Of a stretch of DNA of 14,496 nucleotides, positions 1 through 8,047 are shown piece after piece; position 1 is the stretch's first letter; each line of letters begins with the position of its first letter. The position numbers and the translations under genes are program-made. Source of the DNA: Eubacteriales bacterium (GTDB taxonomy: Bacteria > Bacillota > Clostridia > Oscillospirales > Oscillospiraceae); NCBI GenBank assembly GCA_030528965.1, contig JAUMXS010000014.1:1-14496 (forward strand), given 5' to 3'. The notes beneath the pieces were generated by a model, which was given only the letters and a program-made list of their open reading frames with translations, had not been told where the DNA came from and searched no databases.

Positions 1-29
1 GATGCCAGTTGCCTTTGAAGGTTTTCCAT
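1..29 (-). CDS. pyrE: Start of a truncated gene, probably orotate phosphoribosyltransferase
   Basis: Only the first nine codons and part of a tenth lie in the window, reading MENLQRQLA. An ATG at 29-27 is preceded, seven bases upstream, by a clear AAAGGAG ribosome binding site, so this is a real translation start. It is 47 bases downstream of the pyrF stop on the same strand, with no terminator between. In Clostridia pyrE commonly closes the pyr operon after pyrF, so orotate phosphoribosyltransferase is the best guess. The product name rests on gene order alone, because the visible residues are too few to identify a family. Confidence 0.5.
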
Positions 30-76
30 GGGATAACTCCTTTCAGATAAGAAATGACGAAATGAAAAATGCTTTT

Positions 77-781
77 TTAGTTGAGGCCAAGGAATTCATC
101 CCGGCAGCGCTTATAAGCGGCGGCGGGATCGTCGGAAGCGGTGATGGGACGACCGACGACGATATAGTCGGAACCCAGTTCGCGTGCTTTGGCGGGGGTG
201 GTGATACGGGCCTGATCGTCCGTGCCAGCACCGGCGAAGCGGATGCCCGGAGTGACGGTCAGAAAATCCGATCCGCAGACAGCGTGGACGCCGCCGGCTT
301 CCAGCGGGGAGCATACAACGCCATCCAGCCCGGTGTCCCGCGCGGTGCGGGCATAAGAGGCAACGACCTCTTCGATGGGCTTGTTGATGAGCAGTTCGTT
401 GTGCATCCGGGCTTCATCGGTGGAGGTGAGCATGGTCACAGCCACGAGAAGAGGACGGGATCCGTCGGGACGGGTCAGGCCTTCGATGGCGGCCTGCATC
501 ATGGCGGAGCCGCCGCCGGCGTGCAGGTTTACCATATCCGCACCGAGATTGGACAGAACGCGCATAGCCTGTCCCACAGTGTGAGGAATATCGTGCAGCT
601 TGAGATCGAGGAATACCTGATGGCCGCGCGCCTTCAGCAGACGCACGATGGCGGGACCCTCCGCATAGTACAGCTCCATGCCAATCTTGACAAAGGGGCG
701 TTCATGACCGAAGCGCTCCAGAAAATCCAGAACACGGGTCTGATTGGGGAAATCGCATGCAATAATTACGTCTTTGCTCAT
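77..781 (-). CDS. pyrF: Orotidine 5'-phosphate decarboxylase
   Basis: Catalyses the last step of de novo UMP synthesis, decarboxylating OMP to UMP in the cytoplasm. The 234-residue length is normal for the bacterial short form. The signature LDLKLHDIPHTV is at residues 58-69, with the catalytic Asp59-Lys61-Asp64 set. The N-terminal IIACDFPN strand carries the substrate-binding Asp10. The C-terminal VVGRPITAS (around residues 208-216) provides the phosphate-binding Arg. The ATG start overlaps the pyrD stop by four bases (ATGA), so translation is probably coupled. It is the fourth gene of a pyrC-pyrK-pyrD-pyrF operon and is followed by the probable pyrE. Nothing appears broken. Confidence 0.97.
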   Translation of the reverse strand: MSKDVIIACDFPNQTRVLDFLERFGHERPFVKIGMELYYAEGPAIVRLLKARGHQVFLDLKLHDIPHTVGQAMRVLSNLGADMVNLHAGGGSAMMQAAIEGLTRPDGSRPLLVAVTMLTSTDEARMHNELLINKPIEEVVASYARTARDTGLDGVVCSPLEAGGVHAVCGSDFLTVTPGIRFAGAGTDDQARITTPAKARELGSDYIVVGRPITASDDPAAAYKRCRDEFLGLN

Positions 782-1692
782 TGGTGAGCTCCTCCTGTGA
801 TATAGGACAATTTTTCGATTCCGTATTTTTCCATAACAATGGGAAGATCGTCGATAATTCGGGTCCAGGCTTTGGGATCGCGCAGACCGGCGGCCCCGAC
901 CTGTACGGCTGCAGCACCGGCGAGCATCATTTCGATGACATCCTCCGCCGTGCTGATGCCGCCCAGGCCAACGATGGGGATCTTCACGGCCTCATAGACC
1001 TGATACACCATCCGCAGAGCGATGGGGAAGAGAGCCGGACCGGACAAACCGCCGGTCAGATTGGCCAGAACAGGGCGCCGGGAACGCAGATCGATGCGCA
1101 TACCGGGCAGAGTGTTGATGAGCGAGAGACCGTCGGCGCCCGCCTGTTCACAGGCGCGGGCAACAGCAGTGATATCCCCGGCGGTGGGCGTGAGTTTCAC
1201 GAGCAGCGGTTTTTTTACTGCGGCACGGACAGACGCCGTGACCTCTGCGGCGAGACCGGGATCGGTCCCGAAGCTGGCTCCGCCGCCGTGTACATTGGGG
1301 CAGCTGATATTCAGCTCCAGCCAGCCGACTTCCGGCGCTTTATCAAATGCGGCGGCCACTTCGGTATATTCTTCGATGGAAAAACCGCAGATGTTAGCGA
1401 TGACAGGCTTGGGGTATACCTTCGCGAGGGCGGGAAGTTCTTCCCGGAGGACTACATCGATGCCGGGATTCTGAAGTCCGACGGCATTGAGCATTCCGGC
1501 AGGAGCCTCTGCGATGCGGGGCGTCGGATTGCCGAAGCGCGGTTCACGGGTCGTTCCCTTGCAGGAAATGGAGCCGAGACGGGTCAGATCGAGGAAGGAC
1601 GCGAGTTCATGGCCGAAGCCGAAAGTGCCGCTTGCGGGGATGACGGGGTTATCCATCGGCAGACCGCAAAGATTAACGGAAAGATCTACCAT
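778..1692 (-). CDS. pyrD: Dihydroorotate dehydrogenase (class 1B) catalytic subunit
   Basis: Oxidises dihydroorotate to orotate using FMN, passing electrons to NAD+ through the PyrK subunit. At 304 residues it has the usual class 1 length. SCKG (Lys45) and the loop NISCPNVHGGG (residues 128-138) with catalytic-base Cys131 mark class 1, where the membrane-bound class 2 has Ser. The FMN-phosphate region GLGGIST followed by a GAAAVQVG stretch is near the C terminus. The adjacent pyrK confirms class 1B, an NAD-linked soluble enzyme. The ATG lies inside the end of pyrK (7-base overlap) with GAGG just upstream, and the stop overlaps pyrF by four bases. Confidence 0.97.
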   Translation of the reverse strand: MVDLSVNLCGLPMDNPVIPASGTFGFGHELASFLDLTRLGSISCKGTTREPRFGNPTPRIAEAPAGMLNAVGLQNPGIDVVLREELPALAKVYPKPVIANICGFSIEEYTEVAAAFDKAPEVGWLELNISCPNVHGGGASFGTDPGLAAEVTASVRAAVKKPLLVKLTPTAGDITAVARACEQAGADGLSLINTLPGMRIDLRSRRPVLANLTGGLSGPALFPIALRMVYQVYEAVKIPIVGLGGISTAEDVIEMMLAGAAAVQVGAAGLRDPKAWTRIIDDLPIVMEKYGIEKLSYITGGAHQ

Positions 1693-2420
1693 ACGATCGC
1701 CTCGCTTTCCAGAACGGGTCCCTCATGGCAGATGCGGACGGGACCGTTTTTTGTTTGACAGGTGCAGCCCATGCAGGCCCCGAAACCGCAGCCCATACGG
1801 GATTCCAGACTAATCTGTCCGGGGTGGGCGGCAGCACCGTGCAGGGCTTTCATCATGGGCGCGGGGCCGCAGGTGTAATAAAAATCATACATTTCCGGGG
1901 AGGGGAGATGCTCCGTTACCAGACCTTTCTTACCGCGGCTGCCGTCCATCGTGACGACAGTAACATCGGCGCCCATTGCCCGGAAATCTTCTTCCAGAAA
2001 AACCTCTTCTGCCGTATTGAAGCCAAGAAGAACGGCAGGCTTTTTGCCTTCTTCGACCAGAGTCCTGCAAAGCCAGAGCAGCGGGGCGGCACCCACACCG
2101 CCGCCGACAAGCAGCGGAGTTTGTCCGCTTTTGGATGTGTCAAAACCGTTTCCAAGTCCGGTGAGAAGATCAAGCTTTGCTCCGGCGGGCAATTCGGCGA
2201 GAGCCTTTGTGCCGCCGCCCACGACCTTATATATAAGCGTCAGCGTATCTTCGTCCCGGAGACAGACCGAAATGGGGCGCCGCAGAAAAAAACTGTCGAG
2301 CCGGATCTGCACAAACTGCCCCGGTGAGGTGATGGCCGAAACATCGCCTGCCATCGTGAGACGATAGGTGTCCCGCGCGATCAGCGTTTGGCTGAGAACA
2401 GAAAAAACAGCTTCTTTCAT
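1686..2420 (-). CDS. pyrK: Dihydroorotate dehydrogenase electron-transfer subunit
   Basis: FAD and [2Fe-2S] subunit of class 1B dihydroorotate dehydrogenase, carrying electrons from PyrD to NAD+. The start chosen is the ATG at 2420 (MKEAVFSVLSQ, 244 residues). It overlaps the pyrC stop as ATGA, has AGAGG upstream, and removes a 19-residue extension that would lie inside pyrC. Visible motifs are RRPIS (residues 47-51, FAD binding), GGGVGAAP (106-113, NAD-binding loop), TCGP (183-186) and the iron-sulfur motif CGFGACMGC, with ligands Cys211, Cys216, Cys219 and Cys231. An extra Cys221 is present. It is intact and adjacent to its partner pyrD. Confidence 0.95.
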   Translation of the reverse strand: MKEAVFSVLSQTLIARDTYRLTMAGDVSAITSPGQFVQIRLDSFFLRRPISVCLRDEDTLTLIYKVVGGGTKALAELPAGAKLDLLTGLGNGFDTSKSGQTPLLVGGGVGAAPLLWLCRTLVEEGKKPAVLLGFNTAEEVFLEEDFRAMGADVTVVTMDGSRGKKGLVTEHLPSPEMYDFYYTCGPAPMMKALHGAAAHPGQISLESRMGCGFGACMGCTCQTKNGPVRICHEGPVLESEAIVW

Positions 2421-3664
2421 ATTTGAAAATCCTCTTCCTGCCAGATAATTTCGCCCCGACGGACGGTGAGTTTGCATCGGCCCCAGACGGTCTCCCCGGC
2501 GAAGGGGGAACGGTGTCCCGTGGTACGGAATTCCTTCGGGTCGATCTCATAGGGCGTTTCAAAATCAAACACGGTATAATCACCGGCAGCGAGACCGCCG
2601 GGGATGCGGAAACGGGTCCGCGGCGAAACACTCATGAGTGTAATGAGCTTTTCCAGCGTGATGACCCCGGGTTTGACCAGTCGAGTGTAGAGTATGGGGA
2701 AGGCGGTCTCCAGACCGGGGATGCCATTCAGACTGTTTCGCAGTCCGCCGGATTTTTCTTCCTCACTGTGCGGAGCGTGGTCGGTGGCGATCATGTCTAT
2801 TGTACCATCCAGAATGCCGGCCAGCAGAGCCTCACGGTCTTCGGGACTTCGAAGCGGAGGATTCATTTTGAAGCGTCCGTCATCCCGCAGCATGGAATCG
2901 TCCAGTACAAGATAATGAGGAGCCGTCTCGCAGCTGATGTTGATCCCTTCCGCTTTGGCCGCACGGATGAGCGCGACACTTTCCTTGGTCGAGACGTGAC
3001 AGACATGGTATGCGCAGGGCGTTTCGCGCAGAAGCCGGATATCCCGTTCGATCATGCGCCATTCGGATTCGGAGGAGATCCCGGGCAGTCCGTGTGCTTT
3101 GGCATAAGCGCCGTCATGGATACAACCGCCGTGCAGGAGGGCATTGACTTCACAGTGCGCAGCGATCGGCTTGTCCAGCCGGGCCGCTTCACGGAAAGCC
3201 TGCCGCATGAGCTCGTCGTCCTGAACGCCGACGCCGTCATCGGAGAAGCCAATGACATGCGGGGCCATCTCGTCAAAAGCGGCGAGCTTTTGCCCCTTCT
3301 GTTCACAGCTTATGGCGCCGTAGGGGAACACATCCACGACTGCGGAGCGGCGGATGATGGCTTCCTCCTCGGCCAGTGTTTCCGAACAGTCCGGGACAGG
3401 ACGGAGGTTCGGCATGGCACAGACGGCGGTGTAACCTCCGCGTGCGGCGGCCTGTGTCCCGGTCGAAATGGTTTCCTTATAAAAAAAACCCGGTTCCCGA
3501 AGATGTACATGCACATCAGCGAGTCCCGGAAAAACAAAATATCTGCCAACGCGAAAAACGAGCGCACCGCGCTCGAGTTCATGAATGTCAAGAGAAAGCT
3601 GCGCCCGATTTCCGGAAAGCCGGAGCTCTGCCTGACGGGAATTAGCACGGCCGGTCAGCGGCAT
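2417..3664 (-). CDS. pyrC: Dihydroorotase
   Basis: Zinc amidohydrolase closing carbamoyl-aspartate to dihydroorotate, third step of pyrimidine synthesis. Type I dihydroorotase features: DVHVHLREPG with zinc ligands His52 and His54, the FSDDG Asp (142/143), AAHCE His170, CHVS His223 and ATDHAPH with catalytic Asp295. The start is the ATG at 3664 (415 residues) because GGAGG sits eight bases upstream. A GTG at 3697 in the same frame adds 11 residues but has only a weak AGGA far upstream. The usual MPNT substrate motif reads MPNL here (residues 84-87), a minor oddity. It is the first gene of the operon, and pyrB, pyrR and carAB are not next to it. Confidence 0.95.
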   Translation of the reverse strand: MPLTGRANSRQAELRLSGNRAQLSLDIHELERGALVFRVGRYFVFPGLADVHVHLREPGFFYKETISTGTQAAARGGYTAVCAMPNLRPVPDCSETLAEEEAIIRRSAVVDVFPYGAISCEQKGQKLAAFDEMAPHVIGFSDDGVGVQDDELMRQAFREAARLDKPIAAHCEVNALLHGGCIHDGAYAKAHGLPGISSESEWRMIERDIRLLRETPCAYHVCHVSTKESVALIRAAKAEGINISCETAPHYLVLDDSMLRDDGRFKMNPPLRSPEDREALLAGILDGTIDMIATDHAPHSEEEKSGGLRNSLNGIPGLETAFPILYTRLVKPGVITLEKLITLMSVSPRTRFRIPGGLAAGDYTVFDFETPYEIDPKEFRTTGHRSPFAGETVWGRCKLTVRRGEIIWQEEDFQI

Positions 3665-3724
3665 GATTGTAGCCTCCAGTTCAAGGGGTGGTACCACGAT
3701 TTTATCTGGTCCTAAACTTGATAA

Positions 3725-3753
3725 ATTTTACCATAAACGGCCTCTGTTGTCAA
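3725..3753 (-). promoter_or_regulatory. Sigma-A promoter of the pyr operon
   Basis: On the minus strand TTGACA (3753-3748) is separated by 17 bases from TAAAAT (3730-3725), a near-consensus housekeeping promoter. Transcription should begin near 3718, giving a leader of about 54 bases to the pyrC ATG. That is too short for a PyrR-type antiterminator/terminator switch. The leader holds a perfect 10-base palindrome GTGGTACCAC at 3688-3697. Confidence 0.78.
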
Positions 3754-3830
3754 CAGCCGGGGACGGCATGCCGCAGGGGAGAGCCGCTTCGTTTTCCGGA
3801 GAAAAAACGGCCGGAGTGAAAACGAAACGG

Positions 3831-3870
3831 AAAAAGAAAAACCGCCCGGATGCCTTTGGCATTCGGGCGG
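3831..3870 (-). terminator. Intrinsic terminator of ireB
   Basis: Read on the minus strand, CCGCCCG / CGGGCGG closes a stem that continues, after one mismatch, through ATGCC-AAA-GGCAT (3842-3870). It is followed by a T-rich run (TTTTTCTTTTT). It lies 56 bases past the ireB stop and upstream of the pyr promoter, so it separates the two units. Confidence 0.88.
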
Positions 3871-3925
3871 CGTTATGTTGCTTTAACAGCGGCTGGGGAC
3901 AGAATATGAACGTTCGGAAGAATGC

Positions 3926-4168
3926 TCAGCGCTCCAGATAATTGATGACCAGCTCCTGCAGCAGCTCATCTCTGTCCAGCCGGCAGATCAGACTGCGGGC
4001 ATTGTTATAATTCGTGATATATGTGGGATCTTCCGACAGAATGTAGCCCACCAACTGATTGATGGGGTTGTATCCCTTTACCACGAGGGAATTGTACACA
4101 GAGGACAGGATCTCCTTGATCTCCGTTTTGTTGTCGATAGCAGTGAATTTTCTGGTAACGTCCTCCAT
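3926..4168 (-). CDS. ireB: IreB family regulatory phosphoprotein
   Basis: Small (80 residues) cytoplasmic regulator of the UPF0297/YrzL family. In Enterococcus faecalis, IreB is phosphorylated by the PASTA kinase IreK and negatively regulates cephalosporin resistance. Family hallmarks are visible: EILSSVYNSLVVKGYNPINQ, VGYILSEDPTYIT and NARSLICRLDRDELLQELV. N-terminal threonines (Thr5, Thr9) are in the region phosphorylated in the enterococcal protein. The start has an unusually good GGGGGTGAT ribosome site five bases upstream. It has its own promoter and terminator. In many Firmicutes this gene is followed by ruvX, but here it stands alone. Confidence 0.95.
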   Translation of the reverse strand: MEDVTRKFTAIDNKTEIKEILSSVYNSLVVKGYNPINQLVGYILSEDPTYITNYNNARSLICRLDRDELLQELVINYLER

Positions 4169-4214
4169 AACAGATCACCCCCGAGATAGAACAATTATTT
4201 AACAAAGCACCTCT

Positions 4215-4242
4215 ATTATAGCAAATATATTTTTTCTGTAAA
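4215..4242 (-). promoter_or_regulatory. Probable sigma-A promoter of ireB
   Basis: On the minus strand TTTACA (4242-4237) is followed after 16 bases by a perfect TATAAT (4220-4215). It lies between the pheT stop and the ireB start in an AT-rich gap. No convincing terminator for pheST precedes it, so some read-through from pheT into ireB is also possible. Confidence 0.75.
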
Positions 4243-4286
4243 GCAGATTAATATTACCATTCCGTTACAATTTTTTCTGTCGGAAT

Positions 4287-6689
4287 TTAGCGGATCACTG
4301 CCCCATATTTTTCTTCCAGAGAACTCAGGATGTTCTTCATGGTTTCCTCGGCATGATCATCCGTGAGAGTCTGGTCATCGGCGCGCAGCGTCAGAGAGAA
4401 GGCCAGAGAGCGTTTGCCCGCGGGGATGGGTGCGCCGGTGTAGACGTCGAACAGACGGCAATCCCGGAGGATGGTTCCGCCGGCGGCCATGATCGTGTCG
4501 GTAAGATCGGCAACGGCGATTTCCTTGTCGCACACGACGGCCAGATCACGGCTGATGGACGGATAACGCGGCAGCGGCGTGTAGACCGGTTCCGGCGCGC
4601 GCAGAGCAAACATTTCGCGGATGTCGAGTTCGGCGGTGAAGACATCCCCTTCCAGACCATAGGCTTCGCAGACCTTGGGGTGTACCTGACCCATGACGCC
4701 CAGACGGACACCGTTCACAGTAATGGACGCGCAGCGGCCGGGATGGTAGGAGGGATTGTTATGGTCGGCTGTGAAGCGGACGCCGGGAATGCGCAGACCG
4801 CGCAGGATCGCTTCAACACAGCCCTTGACCGTAAAGAAATCGGTGCCGCCGCCGGCAAGACCAAGCGTCAGAATCGAACGCTCATCCGCCAGAATCTGAC
4901 CTTCCTGAGGAAGATAGATCGTTGCCAGCTCATACAGACGGACATCGGTGTTCCGCTTGGCGGCGTTCGTGCCCAGAGAATCCAGCATGGAGGGGAGAGA
5001 GGTCGTCCGCATGACGGAACTGTCCTCGCCCAGCGGGTTCTGGATGACGTAAGCATTGCGCAGCGGAGAATCTTCGGGCAGACGGATACGGTCCCAGGCC
5101 GTACGGCTGCCGAAGGAGTAAGTGATGATTTCGAAGAAGCCCATGCCGCGGCAGAGAGCGCCGAGGTCACGTTCAAAGTTCTGGCGGTCGGTGTAGCCGC
5201 CTTCCGCCGTGCTGCCGCTCATCAGGGACGGTTCAATGACGTCATAGCCGTAGAAACGGGCGACTTCTTCGGCGATGTCGGCGAAGCCTTCCACGTCGCT
5301 GCGCCAGCTCGGGGAGATGATGGTATCGCCGTCCAGCACAAAGCCGAGAGACTTCAGGGTTTTTTCCATAAAGTCACGGTCGATATTGGTGCCGAGAAGG
5401 CCGTTGATGCGGTCGGGATCCAGCGTTACGCAATTCTTGACCGGTTCGGCGGCCACTACGTCGATGGTGCCGCGGACAACTTCACCGGCACCGAGAAGTT
5501 CGACCAGTTCACAGGCACGCTCGACAGCCGGGACGGTCCCCATGGGGTCGAGGCCCTTTTCGAAACGACCGGAGGCATCCGTACGCATGCCGAGCGCGAT
5601 GCTGGTCTTGCGGACCGAAGTGCCATTGAAGTTTGCGCTTTCGAAAACGATCATATTTGTGTTTTCGGTGATCTCGCTGTTAAAGCCGCCCATGACGCCG
5701 GCCAAACCGATGGGCTTTTCGGCATCGGCAATGACAAGCATGTCCGGAGTGATGGCACGCTCGTTGCCGTCCAGAGTCTGCAGAGTCTCACCCGCGGCGG
5801 CGCGGCGCACAACGATCTTCTTTCCGCCCACGCAGGCGTAGTCGAAGGCGTGCATCGGCTGACCGTACTCGAGCATGACATAGTTCGTAATGTCAACGAT
5901 ATTGTTGATGGGTCGAACACCCGCGGCGCGCAGACGACGGCGCATCCACAGCGGAGAGGGGGCAATGTGAATGTTCTTGACCATCTTGGCGGTATAACGC
6001 GGGCAGAGGTAAGAATCATCAATCTGAACGGTCAGCATGTCGTTGATATCGTCAACGCCGCCTTTGATCTGCGGAGTATGCAGAGTAAGTTCCGTTCCGA
6101 AGGTCACGGCACTTTCACGGGCGAGGCCGATGACGGAAAGACAGTCGGGACGGTTGTTCGTGATTTCAAACTCCACCACGCTGTCGCCCAGACCCAGAGT
6201 TTCGTGAATATCCTGTCCCGGGACCGCGTCGGCAAGTTCCTTGTTTTCATCCCCTTCACGGTAGAGGATGAAGATGCCGTTTTCGGCAGCCTGCGGGAAA
6301 TCACGTATATCCAGACCGAGTTCCTGTACGGAACAGAGCATGCCCGCGCTTTCCTCGCCGCGCAGAACGCCCGCGCGAATACTCACGCCGCCGGGAAGCT
6401 CGGCACCGTCCAGAGCGGCGGGAACCAGATCTCCGACGAGCACGTTCTGCGCGCCCGTTACGATCTGAAGCTGCTTGCCACCCACATCCACCTGGCAGAT
6501 CCAGAGGTGATCGGAATTGGGATGACGGGTCATTTCCAGCACACGGCCGACAACGACACCGCTGATATCGTCACCCGTGACCTCCACGCCTTCGACCTTG
6601 GAACCGGACATGGTCATGCGGTCACAGTATTCTTTATCGGATACGGTAATATGAGTCAGCTCATCAAGCCATTCTCTAGAAAGTTTCAT
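4287..6689 (-). CDS. pheT: Phenylalanine--tRNA ligase beta subunit
   Basis: Beta subunit of the cytoplasmic alpha2-beta2 phenylalanyl-tRNA synthetase; it contributes tRNA recognition and editing. The 800-residue length is typical. Domains in order: N-terminal region, EMAP-like tRNA-binding domain (about 42-155, with HPNSDHLWICQVDVG and GAQNV), B3/B4 editing domain (about 210-385, with RPINNIVDITNYVMLEYGQP), B5 domain (about 405-475), a catalytic-like core, and a C-terminal ferredoxin-fold anticodon-binding domain (about 706-799, starting PLPRYPSISRDLAVV). AAGGAGG lies seven bases before the ATG. It starts 12 bases after the pheS stop, in the same operon, and is controlled by the T-box upstream of pheS. 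Confidence 0.97.
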   Translation of the reverse strand: MKLSREWLDELTHITVSDKEYCDRMTMSGSKVEGVEVTGDDISGVVVGRVLEMTRHPNSDHLWICQVDVGGKQLQIVTGAQNVLVGDLVPAALDGAELPGGVSIRAGVLRGEESAGMLCSVQELGLDIRDFPQAAENGIFILYREGDENKELADAVPGQDIHETLGLGDSVVEFEITNNRPDCLSVIGLARESAVTFGTELTLHTPQIKGGVDDINDMLTVQIDDSYLCPRYTAKMVKNIHIAPSPLWMRRRLRAAGVRPINNIVDITNYVMLEYGQPMHAFDYACVGGKKIVVRRAAAGETLQTLDGNERAITPDMLVIADAEKPIGLAGVMGGFNSEITENTNMIVFESANFNGTSVRKTSIALGMRTDASGRFEKGLDPMGTVPAVERACELVELLGAGEVVRGTIDVVAAEPVKNCVTLDPDRINGLLGTNIDRDFMEKTLKSLGFVLDGDTIISPSWRSDVEGFADIAEEVARFYGYDVIEPSLMSGSTAEGGYTDRQNFERDLGALCRGMGFFEIITYSFGSRTAWDRIRLPEDSPLRNAYVIQNPLGEDSSVMRTTSLPSMLDSLGTNAAKRNTDVRLYELATIYLPQEGQILADERSILTLGLAGGGTDFFTVKGCVEAILRGLRIPGVRFTADHNNPSYHPGRCASITVNGVRLGVMGQVHPKVCEAYGLEGDVFTAELDIREMFALRAPEPVYTPLPRYPSISRDLAVVCDKEIAVADLTDTIMAAGGTILRDCRLFDVYTGAPIPAGKRSLAFSLTLRADDQTLTDDHAEETMKNILSSLEEKYGAVIR

Positions 6690-6701
6690 GTTTTCCCCTC
6701 C

Positions 6702-7727
6702 TTAAAACTGCTCGAGGAAGCGCACGTCGTTTTCGAACACCAGACGGAGGTCCGAAATGCCGAAGCGGCGCATAGCCAGTCGCTCCAGACCCATACCGAA
6801 AGCGAAGCCGGAATAGACCTGCGTATCGATGCCGCAGCCTTCCAGTACGCGCGGATGAACCATGCCGGCACCGAGAACTTCGATCCAGCCCTCGCCCTTG
6901 CAGACACGGCAGCCCTTGCCGCCGCACTCGAAGCACTGGATATCTACTTCGCAGGAGGGCTCGGTGAAGGGGAAGTGATGCGGACGGAAACGCGTGACCG
7001 TGCCGGGACCGTAAAGCTGGCGAAGGACGGTGTTGAGGGTGCCTTTGAGGTCGCCCATGGTGATGCCGCGATCCACGACCAGACCCTCGACCTGATGGAA
7101 CATGGGGCTGTGGGTAGCGTCGACTTCGTCCTTGCGGTATACCCGTCCCGGGGAGATGACACGGATGGGCAGCGGAGTGGTTTCCATCGTATGGATCTGG
7201 ACAGGAGAAGTCTGGGTACGGAGCAGCAGCGTATCGTCATCGTTGAAGTAGAAAGTATCCTGCCGGTCACGGGCGGGATGGCCTTCCTGCGTGTTAAGCT
7301 TATCGAAGTTATACGAGGAGAGTTCGATTTCCGGGCCTTCCACGATAGAGAAACCCATGCCGATGAAGATTTCCTTGATCTCATCGAGCGTACGGCTCAG
7401 CGGGTGACGGCGGCCGAGCATGACAGGGGCGCCGGGCATGGTGACGTCCAGCGTTTCCTCCTGCAGTTTTGCTTCCAGGGCCTGTTCCCGCAGCTGATCA
7501 CGACGGGCGTCCAGTTCGGCTTCCAGTTCCGCACGAATCTGGTTGGCGAGCTGGCCGATGATGGGCCGTTCTTCCGCGGAGAGCCGTCCCATCTGCTTGA
7601 GGATGGCGGTCAATTCACCTTTTTTGCCAAGGTAACGGACGCGCAGCGCTTCCAGCGCATCGATCCCGTCTGCCTGGCTGATTGCTTCCCGAGAGCTTAT
7701 ACGAAGCTCCTCCAAAATTTCTTTCAT
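6702..7727 (-). CDS. pheS: Phenylalanine--tRNA ligase alpha subunit
   Basis: Catalytic subunit that activates phenylalanine and charges tRNA-Phe. The 341-residue length is standard. An N-terminal coiled-coil arm (about 1-90) is followed by the class II core, with RVYRKDEVDATHSPMFHQVEG (195-215; motif 2 region), FRPHHFPFTEPS (247-258) and motif 3 GFAFGMGLERLAM (307-319). A CxxC pair at 265-268 and 273-276 forms a small zinc-ribbon-like insert also seen in other clostridial PheS proteins. The start is the ATG at 7727 (MKEILEELR); an upstream extension of the open frame runs into the T-box. The ribosome site (AAGGGG, about 13 bases away) is weak. Confidence 0.97.
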   Translation of the reverse strand: MKEILEELRISSREAISQADGIDALEALRVRYLGKKGELTAILKQMGRLSAEERPIIGQLANQIRAELEAELDARRDQLREQALEAKLQEETLDVTMPGAPVMLGRRHPLSRTLDEIKEIFIGMGFSIVEGPEIELSSYNFDKLNTQEGHPARDRQDTFYFNDDDTLLLRTQTSPVQIHTMETTPLPIRVISPGRVYRKDEVDATHSPMFHQVEGLVVDRGITMGDLKGTLNTVLRQLYGPGTVTRFRPHHFPFTEPSCEVDIQCFECGGKGCRVCKGEGWIEVLGAGMVHPRVLEGCGIDTQVYSGFAFGMGLERLAMRRFGISDLRLVFENDVRFLEQF

Positions 7728-7763
7728 CGTCTCAGAAACCCCTTTTGCAGTTCTAAATTTGCG

Positions 7764-7803
7764 CAAACAGAAAGTCCTCTCATCCCCAGGGGACGAAAGG
7801 ACT
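7764..7803 (-). terminator. T-box terminator hairpin
   Basis: The minus strand reads AGTCCTTTCGTCCCC, then T, then GGGGATGAGAGGACT, then TTTCTGTTT. All 15 positions pair, two as G-U. It ends transcription when the tRNA is charged and is about 37 bases upstream of pheS. Confidence 0.88.
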
Positions 7804-8004
7804 GCCTTCCGCGGTACCACCCGCCGTTCGGCGCAAAGCGCCGCACTCATGCGCGGTAACGGGCGCACCCGCCGGGGATTAGCCGGCGCTCACGGACGAA
7901 CCAGGCGGCGGCATTCGCAGGACGCTCCCAGCCAACGACGTCCACTCTCTGCCGCGGTGCTTTACCGCCATTTTTCCGTTCAACGCGAATATACAATATT
8001 CATT
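7764..8004 (-). promoter_or_regulatory. T-box riboswitch (Phe, UUC specifier) of pheST
   Basis: This 5' leader senses uncharged tRNA-Phe and allows read-through into pheST when phenylalanine is short. On the minus strand the Stem I element AGAGAG is at 7950-7945. GGACG/CGTCC forms the distal helix. The specifier codon TTC (7900-7898) is followed by GTCCGTGAG, the other side of the base motif. The T-box GGTGGTACCGCGG is at 7821-7809. The terminator stem, 15 pairs including two G-U, spans 7803-7773 with a T-rich tail. The T-box side can pair in an alternative antiterminator. The transcript start (about 8004) is inferred from the promoter. The whole 7728-8106 gap is occupied by this leader and two promoters. 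Confidence 0.93.
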
Positions 8005-8010
8005 CAGCTC

Positions 8011-8039
8011 ATTATACCCATCCTCTGTGTTTTTCGCAA
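8011..8039 (-). promoter_or_regulatory. Sigma-A promoter of the pheST leader
   Basis: On the minus strand TTGCGA (8039-8034), 17 bases, then perfect TATAAT (8016-8011). The start is expected near 8004, just before Stem I of the T-box. Confidence 0.8.
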
Positions 8040-8047
8040 GATAAAAA

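Noticed and set aside
3697..3697. GTG as the pyrC start
   Set aside because: The ATG at 3664 has a GGAGG at ideal spacing, whereas the GTG has only a distant AGGA.
3687..3698. GGTGGTACCAC in the pyrC leader as a T-box
   Set aside because: It resembles the T-box core, but the promoter leaves no room for Stem I or a specifier, and no terminator follows.
2423..3715. 430-codon plus-strand frame over pyrC
   Set aside because: Antisense shadow of pyrC; no recognisable protein.
4353..7859. 1168-codon open frame on the plus strand across pheT and pheS
   Set aside because: Entirely antisense to two certain genes; long antisense frames are expected from GC-rich codon use, and it has no ribosome site or family motif.
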